Position numbers and translations under genes: made by a program. The notes beneath the pieces are model-generated. The model was not told the origin of the DNA and ran no database searches. It saw only the letters and a program-made list of their open reading frames with translations. Of a DNA stretch of 64,000 nucleotides, positions 40,542 to 48,821 are shown piece by piece; position 1 is the stretch's first letter; each line of letters begins with the position of its first letter. Source of the DNA: Anaerostipes sp. Its GTDB lineage: Bacteria > Bacillota > Clostridia > Lachnospirales > Lachnospiraceae. Location of the stretch: assembly GCF_018381315.1 (NCBI RefSeq), contig NZ_JAGZSD010000017.1:1-64000 (forward strand), read 5' to 3'.

Positions 40542-41807
40542 ATGAAATCAACAGCAGCAGTTTTGGCAGCCAAAAATCAGGTTTATGTGAAGGAAGTGGA
40601 GCTTCCGGAGATCGGGGAAGAGGAACTTTTGGTGAAGGTGGTATCCAACAGTATTTGTCTTTCAACATATAAAGCGGCTTTAAGGGGAGGGGAACATAAA
40701 AGAGTACCCGACGATTTAAGCCCGGAACATCCGACGATCACCGGCCATGAATTCGGCGGATATATTGTAGAAGTCGGAGAAAAATTAAAGGACCGTTTTA
40801 AGCCGGGAGAAAAATTTGTTCTCCAGCCTGCCATGGGGCTTCCAAGCGGATATTCTGCAGGATACAGCTATGAGTATTACGGAGGAAATGCTACATACTG
40901 CATTATACCTAAAGTTTCCATTGATGTTGGATGTGTACTTCCGTATGAAGGAGATTATTTTGCAAATGCGTCTCTGGCTGAGCCTATGTCATGCATCATT
41001 GGGGCATTTCATGCTACCTACCACACAACACCGTATGTCTACGAGCACAAAATGGGCCTGAAGGACGGAGGAAGCGTAGCTCTCTTAGGATGTGCAGGGC
41101 CAATGGGCATCGGAGCTATTGATTACGCGCTGAACGGGCCATATCATTCAAAACGTATCGTAGTTACAGATATTAATGAAGAAAGGCTTCAGAGGGCAAA
41201 ATCCCTGATTACACCAGAAGATGCTGCTTCAAAAGGCGTTGAACTGATTTATGTAAATACAGCAGGGAAAGAAAATGCGGTAGAAGAACTCAAAGAATTA
41301 AACGGCGGGAAAGGATTTGATGAGGTCTTTGTATTTGCACCGGTGGAATCACTGATCGAGATGGGAGATGATCTTCTCGGAAATGACGGCTGCCTGAACT
41401 TTTTTGCAGGGCCGACCGACAACAACTTTAAAGCAAAATATAACTTCTATAATGTGCACTATGAGGGGACACATATCTGCGGAACATCAGGAGGTGCGCC
41501 GGCTGATATGATCGAATCTCTGGAACTGTCTGCAGCCGGAAAGATCAATCCATCCTATATGGTTACCCACATTGGAGGCATCAACGCTGCACCGGATACA
41601 ATTCTGAATCTTCCGAAGATTCCAGGCGGCAAAAAGCTGATTTATCCTCATATTGAGATGGAACTGACCGCGATAGAAGATTTTGCAAAGCTTGGGGAAG
41701 ATAATGAGATGTTTGCACAGCTGGCAAAGATCTGCGGAGCAAACAATAATGTCTGGTGCAGAGAGGCAGAAGAATATCTGCTGAATACACTGGCACCGGA
41801 AGAATAA
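40542..41807 (+). CDS. Zinc-type dehydrogenase resembling L-sorbose-1-phosphate reductase (second copy)
   Basis: A 421-residue dehydrogenase paralogous to the one at 10007-11263. Matching features are SICLSTYKAALRGGEHKRVP, GHEFGGYIVEVG, SLAEPMSCIIGAFHATYH, GCAGPMGIGAIDYAL and NFFAGPTDN, with no CGxCGxD motif and no four-cysteine zinc lobe. It follows a P-loop kinase in a two-gene operon under a DeoR regulator. It probably interconverts a ketose phosphate and a hexitol phosphate. AGGAGG precedes ATG 40542. Which sugar it handles, and whether it shares substrate with its paralogue, is not readable here. Confidence 0.78.
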   Translation: MKSTAAVLAAKNQVYVKEVELPEIGEEELLVKVVSNSICLSTYKAALRGGEHKRVPDDLSPEHPTITGHEFGGYIVEVGEKLKDRFKPGEKFVLQPAMGLPSGYSAGYSYEYYGGNATYCIIPKVSIDVGCVLPYEGDYFANASLAEPMSCIIGAFHATYHTTPYVYEHKMGLKDGGSVALLGCAGPMGIGAIDYALNGPYHSKRIVVTDINEERLQRAKSLITPEDAASKGVELIYVNTAGKENAVEELKELNGGKGFDEVFVFAPVESLIEMGDDLLGNDGCLNFFAGPTDNNFKAKYNFYNVHYEGTHICGTSGGAPADMIESLELSAAGKINPSYMVTHIGGINAAPDTILNLPKIPGGKKLIYPHIEMELTAIEDFAKLGEDNEMFAQLAKICGANNNVWCREAEEYLLNTLAPEE

Positions 41808-41820
41808 ATATTTCATATGA

Positions 41821-41849
41821 TTGCAGTTTCCCGGCAGATATGGTAAGAT
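41821..41849 (+). promoter_or_regulatory. Possible promoter upstream of the family A element
   Basis: TTGCAG (41821-41826), 17-base spacer, TAAGAT (41844-41849). If used, the RNA would carry the family A hairpin and run to the terminator at 42036-42096 or on into pabA. Confidence 0.35.
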
Positions 41850-41913
41850 GCCGGGGAAAGAAAAAATGAATCTCTCTCTGAGACCATGATTCGGAAGGCG
41901 ATTTTTGGCGATA

Positions 41914-41976
41914 AGGTTTTCTTCACTGTCGGAAGGAGGCCTTTCCAGAGTCGACTGGAGATAGTGAAGAAAACCT
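41914..41976 (+). ncRNA. Family A structured element, copy 1
   Basis: A 17-bp stem: AGGTTTTCTTCACTGTC (41914-41930) with GATAGTGAAGAAAACCT (41960-41976), with one G-U pair. The 29-base loop, GGAAGGAGGCCTTTCC then AGAGTCGACTGGA, can form small inner hairpins. A second copy is at 56567-56629 on the minus strand. Three stem pairs differ between copies by matched changes on both arms, and the loop differs at a single base. G-U pairs fit only this strand, so an RNA read in this direction is likely. Function unknown. Confidence 0.6.
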
Positions 41977-42035
41977 GATACAAAATGATGGTGTGCCCGG
42001 ATAAAACCCGATCGCTGGGGGAAAATAAAACGGAA

Positions 42036-42096
42036 GACTGCCGGAAGTTTACATATGCTTTTTAGGATATGTAAATTTTTGGCGGTCTTTTTTTAT
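42036..42096 (+). terminator. Strong terminator upstream of pabA
   Basis: GACTGCC (42036-42042) pairs with GGCGGTC (42081-42087); inside it TTTACATAT pairs with ATATGTAAA; seven T follow. It is 229 bases after the nearest gene end and 75 bases before pabA, so it may belong to a leader or separate small transcript. Confidence 0.75.
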
Positions 42097-42170
42097 TTCA
42101 TATGACAGTGCGTCCAATGAAATAAAAAAGCACTCCGCATTGTTTTTGTTTTACAGAAAGGAATTTTAGT

Positions 42171-42797
42171 ATGTATGTGATCATTGACCATTATGATTCT
42201 TATGTCTATAATCTGGCCCGGGAACTGGAGGTTTTGGGCGGAAAGACAGAACTGATCAGAAGTGACAAAGCAGATCCCGGATATTTGGAGTATTTGAGAA
42301 AACAGGGAAGTCTTGAAGGGCTTATTTTGTCACCGGGACCGAAACGTCCGGAGGACTGTGAAGACTCTGTTCAGCTGGTTCTCCGGTTTGCCGGGCGTAT
42401 CCCGATTCTTGGGGTCTGCCTGGGACATCAGATGATCTGCCGGGCCTTCGGCGGCTGGATTGTGAAGGGGGCAAGGCCCATGCATGGCAAAGTGACAAAG
42501 GTCATACACACCCGGCAGGGGCTGTTTCAGGGACTTCCCAAAGAGTTTCTGGTGACAAGATATCATTCCCTGATAGCTGAGAGGGAAAGCCTGCCGGATG
42601 TACTTCGTCTGGATGCAGTCTCCTTCGAGCGGGAGGTCATGGCAGTCAGCCATAAAACACAGCCCGTCTTTGGAGTACAGTTTCATCCGGAAGCCGTGCT
42701 TACGGAATACGGCAGTGAGCTGCTGCAGAATTATATGAACATATGTGAGAGATGGAGGAAACATGGAGACAAAAATCAAAAGAGTACCATTTTATAA
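42171..42797 (+). CDS. pabA: Aminodeoxychorismate synthase, glutamine amidotransferase component
   Basis: Supplies ammonia from glutamine to PabB for 4-amino-4-deoxychorismate, on the route to p-aminobenzoate and folate. The 208 residues form a class I amidotransferase: DHYDSYVYNLARELE, LSPGPKRPED, the nucleophile cysteine in ILGVCLGHQM, and the His/Glu pair in FGVQFHPEAVLTEYG. TrpG is near-identical in fold, but the following gene is PabB-type and pabC comes next. It overlaps pabB by 35 bases. Confidence 0.88.
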   Translation: MYVIIDHYDSYVYNLARELEVLGGKTELIRSDKADPGYLEYLRKQGSLEGLILSPGPKRPEDCEDSVQLVLRFAGRIPILGVCLGHQMICRAFGGWIVKGARPMHGKVTKVIHTRQGLFQGLPKEFLVTRYHSLIAERESLPDVLRLDAVSFEREVMAVSHKTQPVFGVQFHPEAVLTEYGSELLQNYMNICERWRKHGDKNQKSTIL

Positions 42798-44136
42798 AGA
42801 TCCTGCAGAGATTTTTCATTCTTACCGGGAGGAAGCGTATGCAGTGTTTCTGGATTCCTCTCTGGAAAATGATCAGGGAAGATACTCGGTCATCGGACTG
42901 AATCCCTATTTGATTTTAAAACAGGAGAACGGGAAGGTGAGTGTCAATGGCACAGCGGTCAGCCGTCCATTGGAGGACGTTCTGGGGGAGTGTCTGGAGG
43001 CCCGCAGGGAAGAGAATCCGACGCAGCTTCCTCTTGTGTCCGGTGCTGTCGGATATTTTTCTTATGATTACGGCAGACAGTTTGAACATATTTTATCCCG
43101 CCACAAAAAAGAGCATGAGGTGCCGGAAGCGGTATTTGTTTTTTATGATAATCTGATTATTGCGGATCAGAAAAAAGAACAGCTTTATATGACCGCGGGG
43201 GAAGAATGCAAAAGTGCAGAGGATGCATTCCGGGAGATGGAGCAGACGATCAGGGAAAGCATCTGTCCCGGAAAGCCGAGGAGACAGGGAAAAACTGCAC
43301 ACTTTATTCCGGATTTTCAAAAGGAAGAGTATAAAAAAGCAGTGGAGCAGATGATTTCATACATCGAAGAGGGAGATATTTATATTGCCAATATGACACA
43401 GCAGCTGAAAATTCCGGGCAAAGGCAGGTGCTATGATGTGTTTCAATATCTGCGTTTCCATAACCCGTCGCCTTTCGGAGCGTATATGAACTATGGTGAT
43501 TTTCAGGTGATCTGTGCATCCCCGGAACGGTTTCTGAAGGTTACGGACGGAACTGCTGTCACCAGGCCGATCAAAGGGACAAGAAAACGGGGACAGACCA
43601 GTGAGGAGGATGATTTGTACAGGCAGGAACTGCTGGAATCAGAAAAGGACCGAAGTGAACTGCTGATGATCGTGGATCTGGAACGGAATGATCTGAACTG
43701 TGTCTGTACTCCCGGAACTGTCCGGGTACCGGAGCATTGTGCTGCGGAGCAGTATGCCACGGTCTTTCATTTGGTCAGCACAGTGACAGGAGAACTCAGG
43801 GAAGGAACGAAGTTTCAGGAACTGCTGAGAGCCATGTTTCCCGGAGGATCGGTCACCGGAGCACCAAAAATCCATGCCATGGAAATCATTGACCGGCTGG
43901 AGCGGAGCCAAAGAGGGATTTATACAGGTTCCATCGGGTATATTTCACTGAACGGAGACTGCGATTTTAACATTGTGATCCGGACGGCTGTCTATAAAGA
44001 CGGGGTCTACCGGTTAGGTGCAGGCGGAGGCATCACATGGGAGTCTGACCCGGAATTTGAATATGAGGAAACTATGCAGAAAGCTAAGGCAGTGCTGGAA
44101 GCAATCGCGGGAGCAGAAGGGGGACAGGATCTATGA
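42763..44136 (+). CDS. pabB: Aminodeoxychorismate synthase component I
   Basis: Adds ammonia to chorismate to give 4-amino-4-deoxychorismate. The 457 residues hold an N-terminal region and the chorismate-binding domain, with ASPERFLKV, the PabB-type active-site stretch TRPIKGTRKRG (lysine, where anthranilate synthase has alanine), DLERNDLNCVC and GGSVTGAPKIHAMEII. I start at ATG 42763, four bases after GGAGG; the frame reaches 42745 without a better site. It overlaps pabA and, by four bases (ATGA), pabC. Confidence 0.9.
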   Translation: METKIKRVPFYKDPAEIFHSYREEAYAVFLDSSLENDQGRYSVIGLNPYLILKQENGKVSVNGTAVSRPLEDVLGECLEARREENPTQLPLVSGAVGYFSYDYGRQFEHILSRHKKEHEVPEAVFVFYDNLIIADQKKEQLYMTAGEECKSAEDAFREMEQTIRESICPGKPRRQGKTAHFIPDFQKEEYKKAVEQMISYIEEGDIYIANMTQQLKIPGKGRCYDVFQYLRFHNPSPFGAYMNYGDFQVICASPERFLKVTDGTAVTRPIKGTRKRGQTSEEDDLYRQELLESEKDRSELLMIVDLERNDLNCVCTPGTVRVPEHCAAEQYATVFHLVSTVTGELREGTKFQELLRAMFPGGSVTGAPKIHAMEIIDRLERSQRGIYTGSIGYISLNGDCDFNIVIRTAVYKDGVYRLGAGGGITWESDPEFEYEETMQKAKAVLEAIAGAEGGQDL

Positions 44137-44879
44137 CGGTTCAGGCGGATGAAGGGTATTATTTTGGAATGGGTGCATTTGAGACAGTTGCACTGGAACA
44201 GGGACAGCCGGTTCTATTTGAGCAGCATATGAACAGGCTTGAAAGGACTATGCAGTTTCTTGGAATCCCGTTTCGAAGAGACAGGGCAGAAAGAGAGACG
44301 GAACATTACTTAAAAGAGAGAAATACAGAATTTACAGGACACGATGCGCTGAAAATCGCAGTGTCAGAGAAAAATCTTACGATGTCTGTCCGCAGGAATC
44401 CATATGCAGACAGATACGGAGATGCAGGATTTGGCATCATGTACAGTGAAGTCATAAGAAATGAGACATCACCGCTTACTTATCACAAAACATTAAACTA
44501 TGCAGAAAATCTGATGGAGAGAAGGAAGGCACAGGAGCGTGGATTTGACGAAGCAGTATTTCTTAACGGAAGAGGGGAGATTGCCGAGGGAACGGTATCC
44601 AATGTCTTTTTTGTGAAGGGGAATAAACTGTACACCCCGCCGGTTTCCTGCGGAATGCTTCCCGGAGTGATGAGAGAGTATGTATGCAGAACTTTTAAAG
44701 CGGCAGAAACCGTCATTCGGCCGGAGGATGTGGGTGCTTTTGATGAAATGTTTCTGACAAATTCACTGATGGGAATCATGCCTGTACAAAATCTGGGTGA
44801 CCATTGGTTTTCGTCTGAAGCGGCGGCAAAACAGCTGCAAAAAACCTGCTGTCCCGGACATTTTTCAACATTGCCGTAA
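44133..44879 (+). CDS. pabC: 4-amino-4-deoxychorismate lyase
   Basis: A 248-residue class IV PLP enzyme that releases pyruvate from aminodeoxychorismate to give p-aminobenzoate. Seen are the start YYFGMGAFETVAL, the PLP lysine in TYHKTLNYAEN, and FDEAVFLNGRGEIAEGTVSNVFFV with CGMLPGVMREYV near the end. A branched-chain or D-amino acid aminotransferase is the alternative for this fold, but the pabAB context decides it. ATG overlaps the pabB stop. Confidence 0.87.
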   Translation: MTVQADEGYYFGMGAFETVALEQGQPVLFEQHMNRLERTMQFLGIPFRRDRAERETEHYLKERNTEFTGHDALKIAVSEKNLTMSVRRNPYADRYGDAGFGIMYSEVIRNETSPLTYHKTLNYAENLMERRKAQERGFDEAVFLNGRGEIAEGTVSNVFFVKGNKLYTPPVSCGMLPGVMREYVCRTFKAAETVIRPEDVGAFDEMFLTNSLMGIMPVQNLGDHWFSSEAAAKQLQKTCCPGHFSTLP

Positions 44880-44929
44880 GAGCGGGAACTGCTTCTTAAT
44901 ATAATTTGAATCGGGATTCTGTACATTGC

Positions 44930-44958
44930 TTGTAAAATATAAATGTGTCTGCTAAAAT
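44930..44958 (+). promoter_or_regulatory. Promoter of the sensor diguanylate cyclase gene
   Basis: TTGTAA (44930-44935), 17-base spacer, TAAAAT (44953-44958), about 70 bases before the start codon. Confidence 0.55.
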
Positions 44959-45028
44959 TAGAATAAACTGAGTTATTGTGAACAGAGTAGAAAAAAGATG
45001 TGCGGCAGCGGTATGGGAGGCAGGAAAG

Positions 45029-47374
45029 ATGAAAAAGAATAAGCGCATAGCAGCGACTTTGCTCCTGCTGTTCCTGCTGGGCCTTGTGCTTGCAGCGGCA
45101 GCTAAGAAATATTATGCAGAAGGACGGGAGAGGAGTTTTCGGAGACTGACTGAGTATACGCAGGAGGCAGCAGCGGATATACAGAAGACGTCGGAAAATG
45201 ACCGGGCATACCTTCAGCGGGCGGCGAAGATTACTGCCCAGTATCAGATGACAGATTCAAAAGAACTGAGGAACATACTTTCCGAACTTGGAACTGTGGG
45301 AACAATTTCCCGTGTGGAGCTTCTGGTGCCGGGGGACCGGCTTTTAACTAAGGACGGTACAGTGGATGTATCGGGAGAATTGTCTTTTCGGGATATTTCT
45401 AAAAAGGGTGTTCATATTTCCAGACGAAGCAAAGATTTGACAAATCCGGATAAGATGATTCTAAGATATTATATGCCGGTAAAGAAAAATGGAAAGACAG
45501 CGGCAGTACTCTGTGGAGTCACGGACCTTTCCAAATGGCCGGAGACGCTTACCGTAAAGGGATATGGAAGCGATATGCAGCTTTTTGTGATAGAAGGCCG
45601 TACCGGAGACTTACTTATGGATACCTGGCGCACCAGCCTTGGCAACATGAACCGTTTCAGCGGCTATTCACTGAAAAAGGGATACAGCCAGGAGCAGACA
45701 AGTTCAGATTTTGCCTCAGGGAAGCCGGGAACTATTGTATTTCATTCACAAAATATAACGGGATATTATTATGCCCGCTATGTGCCTGTTGGCACACAGG
45801 ACTGGATGGTCATGCTCACAGTTCCTGAGAGGGTTGCTTATGCACAGGCAGACAGGATGCTGTATTCTTTCTATATATTTGCGGCACTTCTGCTGGTGAT
45901 CTTTCTTTTTTATCTTTTTTGGATTCTGTGGGAAATCAAAACAGAGAAAGCGGAAAGCCAGCGGCAGATTCGGAATGTACAGCTGATTCTGGAGATTGAA
46001 AAAGCTCTTTTTGATGCCCATATACAGCCGGAGCATTTTGCTGCGGCACTGCAGAAGACAGCGGAGCTTTTGAAGGCTGAATCGGTATTTCTATGGCTGA
46101 CGGATACAGAAGTATTAGGTAAACAGTATCTGCGGTCAGGCAGTCAAGGCTTGGAATCGGAGCAAAACCCTGAATTCGAAGAGATTCTTGAAGACATTGT
46201 ATCAGTTTGTCAGGATGGGCATGGAATTGTCAGCTGTCATATGGAGTCTTTCTGCAGACAGTTTGGTTTTGAGAGAGACAAATACGACAGGTTTAATATC
46301 TTAAGCCTGACGCTGATTCCGGTAAAAGGGCTGGAAGGAAATCTGGCAGTAATTCTTGGTGCCTTCAATCCTGAGAACAGCTGGGACACCACGGAGCCTC
46401 TGGAACAGGTAGCCCTGAGTTTTTCCATGGCGGTCAATCACTATGAGGCGCACCGGGCACTCATAAGGATGGGACAGATAGACAGTCTCACAGGCCTTAT
46501 GAACCGGAACAGTTTTCATGCTGATGTAGAGACGATGAAAAAAGGAAATTTCAAGTCACTTGCCTGTGTTTATATGGATGCCAATGGACTGCATGAGATC
46601 AATAATTATTTGGGGCATCAGGCAGGAGATGAGATGCTCATGGCTGCCGCCGATGCCCTTCGGGATAGTTTTACCGGGAACAGTATTTACCGGATCGGCG
46701 GAGATGAGTTTGTAGTATTCTGCAGGGATCAGGATAAAGAGGAAGTTGAACAGAGAGCCGGTATGGTCCGCAAATTACTCACTGATCCAAGCGGCGGAAT
46801 CTCTGTGGGGATAGAATGGAGAGACAAAGATTTTGATATAGAGGATATGGTGATTGCGGCAGAGACTGCCATGAAGGAAGATAAGCAGAATTATTACCGG
46901 GAAAACGGAAACGAACGCCAGGTCCGCTGCCTGGACCAGCGTATGGAACGGATTATCCTGGAGAAAAGGGATGCGGATACGTTCCTCAGTGTCCTGGCGC
47001 CTGAGTTTAAAGGCGTTTATTTTGTGAATCTGGGCAGCAACAAGATCCGTCATCTTTATATCCCTTCTTATTTTGAAGAGTACTTAAGAGAAGCACATGA
47101 CAAATTTAATGATGCTTTGCTGATTTATGCCAGACGCATTGTAAAAGATGAATATTACGGTTTGTTTGAGCAGTTCTGTGATTATCATTATCTGGAGGAA
47201 CAGCTGGGTAAAGGTATTACACCGGAGTTTGTCTATCAGAGGACAGATAATGAATGGCTGAGACTCAGAGTGCTGAAATTCAAGAATTATACAGAACAGC
47301 ATAGAGAGACACTTTGGATTTTTTCAAGTATTGGAGAGCCAAGGGAATCCTCAGTGCAGGAAAGCTATATTTAA
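45029..47374 (+). CDS. Sensor diguanylate cyclase (Cache-like, GAF-like, GGDEF)
   Basis: A 781-residue membrane sensor that should make cyclic di-GMP. Order: N-terminal membrane helix (about residues 8-25), an extracellular sensor of about 250 residues of Cache type, a second membrane helix (FYIFAALLLVIFLFYLFWIL), a GAF-like region, a GGDEF domain (DSLTGLMNRNSF, VYMDANGLHEINN, IGGDEFVVF) and a C-terminal region of about 150 residues resembling a PAS-like domain common after GGDEF in Lachnospiraceae. ATG 45029 follows GGGAGGCAGGAAAG; a GTG at 44978 would add 17 residues but has no site. The signal sensed is unknown. Confidence 0.87.
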   Translation: MKKNKRIAATLLLLFLLGLVLAAAAKKYYAEGRERSFRRLTEYTQEAAADIQKTSENDRAYLQRAAKITAQYQMTDSKELRNILSELGTVGTISRVELLVPGDRLLTKDGTVDVSGELSFRDISKKGVHISRRSKDLTNPDKMILRYYMPVKKNGKTAAVLCGVTDLSKWPETLTVKGYGSDMQLFVIEGRTGDLLMDTWRTSLGNMNRFSGYSLKKGYSQEQTSSDFASGKPGTIVFHSQNITGYYYARYVPVGTQDWMVMLTVPERVAYAQADRMLYSFYIFAALLLVIFLFYLFWILWEIKTEKAESQRQIRNVQLILEIEKALFDAHIQPEHFAAALQKTAELLKAESVFLWLTDTEVLGKQYLRSGSQGLESEQNPEFEEILEDIVSVCQDGHGIVSCHMESFCRQFGFERDKYDRFNILSLTLIPVKGLEGNLAVILGAFNPENSWDTTEPLEQVALSFSMAVNHYEAHRALIRMGQIDSLTGLMNRNSFHADVETMKKGNFKSLACVYMDANGLHEINNYLGHQAGDEMLMAAADALRDSFTGNSIYRIGGDEFVVFCRDQDKEEVEQRAGMVRKLLTDPSGGISVGIEWRDKDFDIEDMVIAAETAMKEDKQNYYRENGNERQVRCLDQRMERIILEKRDADTFLSVLAPEFKGVYFVNLGSNKIRHLYIPSYFEEYLREAHDKFNDALLIYARRIVKDEYYGLFEQFCDYHYLEEQLGKGITPEFVYQRTDNEWLRLRVLKFKNYTEQHRETLWIFSSIGEPRESSVQESYI

Positions 47375-47389
47375 AAGCCGGAAAAATAA

Positions 47390-47431
47390 GAATGCCTGCG
47401 GGATTAAAAATTCTGTGCAGGCATTTTTTTC
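47390..47431 (+). terminator. Terminator after the sensor diguanylate cyclase
   Basis: AATGCCTGC (47391-47399) pairs with GCAGGCATT (47417-47425), then TTTTT. Confidence 0.8.
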
Positions 47432-47564
47432 ATAGGGCACCCTTTGGGTGGTTTGTTCGATCATCGTACCATGATAAGTGTAACACTAAAATCGTCAATC
47501 ACGAATTTAGTTGGTGAAACAAGAATTTAACAATACATTTTACAAGCCACCCCATAGAAAATGA

Positions 47565-47595
47565 TTGACTTTGAGTTAGCTCCAGATGTTATGAT
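47565..47595 (+). promoter_or_regulatory. MerR-type promoter of the first aldo/keto reductase
   Basis: TTGACT (47565-47570), a 19-base spacer with the dyad GAGTTAGCTC, then TATGAT (47590-47595). The overlong spacer with a central dyad is the hallmark of promoters activated by MerR-family proteins. A near-twin lies at 61020-61050. No MerR gene is in the window. Confidence 0.7.
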
Positions 47596-47649
47596 GAAAG
47601 AAATCAAATCATAAAGAAATACTAAAGTCGGAAGGGAATGGTATATGAT

Positions 47650-48798
47650 ATGCGGTATCGGGAGCTTGGAAATACGGGCATGAAGGTCAGTGAGATCGGA
47701 CTTGGCTGTGAAGGGTTTGTGGGAAAAAATGAACAGGAGACACAGGATCTTTTAAATATGGCACAGAAACACGGGGTAAATTATTTAGATCTTTATACAC
47801 CGGATCCGGATTTGAGAGACAGAATCGGAAAGGCTTTAAACGGCAGGAGGGATAAGTTTTTTCTTCAGGGACATCTCTGTACCATATGGCAAGACGGACA
47901 GTATAAACGCACCCGGCAGATAAGCGAGGTCCGGGAAGGTTTTGAGGATATGCTTCACAGGCTGGACACATCGTGTATTGAAGTAGGGATGATCCATTAT
48001 GTGGATTCTTTAAAGGATTGGAAAGAGATCTATGAGGGGCCTGTGATGGAATATGCCAGGGAACTGAAAGCATCAGGGAAAATCCGCTATATCGGCATGA
48101 GCAGCCATAACCCGGAGGCAGCTGCGGAAGCGGTGAAGAGCAAAGAGATTCAGGTGCTCATGTTTAGTGTCAATCCATGTTATGATCTGCAGCCGGCAGG
48201 AGAGGACTGCGGAGAACTGTGGGATGACAAAAATTATGAAGGAGATCTTGTGAATATGGATCCGTCAAGGGAGGCGCTCTATGAGCTTTGCAGCCAGATG
48301 GGCACAGGGATAACGGTCATGAAGGCTTTCGGCGGAGGGGATCTGCTGAGTGAAGAATTATCTCCGGCTGGAAAAGCACTGACGCCAAGCCAGTGTATCC
48401 ATTATGCTCTTACCAGGCCGGCAGTGTCCTCTGTCCTGGCAGGTGCCCATTCCCCGGGGGAAATGAAAGCCAGCCTTTACTATGAAGAGGCGGGGGAGGC
48501 TGAAAAGGACTATGCCCGTGCGCTGGCTTCTTTTCCGAATATAAGCTGGCAGGGCCACTGTATGTACTGCGGCCACTGTGCTCCATGTCCTAAAGGAATT
48601 GATGTGGCATCTGTCACCAAATTTCTAAATCTTGCAAAGGCCAGAAAAGAAGTGCCGGAGACTGTCAGAGAACATTATGCCCTGCTGGAACACAAAGCAT
48701 CGGAGTGTGTGGGATGCGGTATATGTGAAACCCGGTGTCCGTTCGGAGTTCCGATTGCAGACAATATGAAAAACGCAGCTGAAGTTTTCCAGGATTAA
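47650..48798 (+). CDS. Aldo/keto reductase with C-terminal 4Fe-4S ferredoxin domain
   Basis: A 382-residue fused enzyme. The N-terminal 290 residues form an aldo/keto reductase barrel (YRELGNTGMKVSEIGLG, YLDLYTPDPDLRDR, KIRYIGMSSHNPEA). The C-terminal part has two cysteine clusters, CMYCGHCAPCPKGID and CVGCGICETRCPFG, enough for 4Fe-4S clusters. The classic catalytic tyrosine position is DLYTPD. Start ATG 47650 gives the usual MRYRELG N-terminus; ATG 47638 is also possible but nearly touches GGAAGGG. A similar protein lies at 61118-62236, and both have a MerR-type promoter. The substrate is unknown. Confidence 0.83.
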   Translation: MRYRELGNTGMKVSEIGLGCEGFVGKNEQETQDLLNMAQKHGVNYLDLYTPDPDLRDRIGKALNGRRDKFFLQGHLCTIWQDGQYKRTRQISEVREGFEDMLHRLDTSCIEVGMIHYVDSLKDWKEIYEGPVMEYARELKASGKIRYIGMSSHNPEAAAEAVKSKEIQVLMFSVNPCYDLQPAGEDCGELWDDKNYEGDLVNMDPSREALYELCSQMGTGITVMKAFGGGDLLSEELSPAGKALTPSQCIHYALTRPAVSSVLAGAHSPGEMKASLYYEEAGEAEKDYARALASFPNISWQGHCMYCGHCAPCPKGIDVASVTKFLNLAKARKEVPETVREHYALLEHKASECVGCGICETRCPFGVPIADNMKNAAEVFQD

Positions 48799-48821
48799 TA
48801 CATCATGCAGGAGGAAGTAAC

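Noticed and set aside
41808..42170. Known riboswitch (tetrahydrofolate) before pabA
   Set aside because: The sequence does not show the conserved cores I remember for folate riboswitches. Only a terminator and the family A hairpin are clear.
47437..47490. Third copy of the family C repeat
   Set aside because: ACCC-TTT-GGGT and GATAAGTGTA resemble parts of family C, but the central hairpin and the TATAAT end are missing, so the match is too weak.
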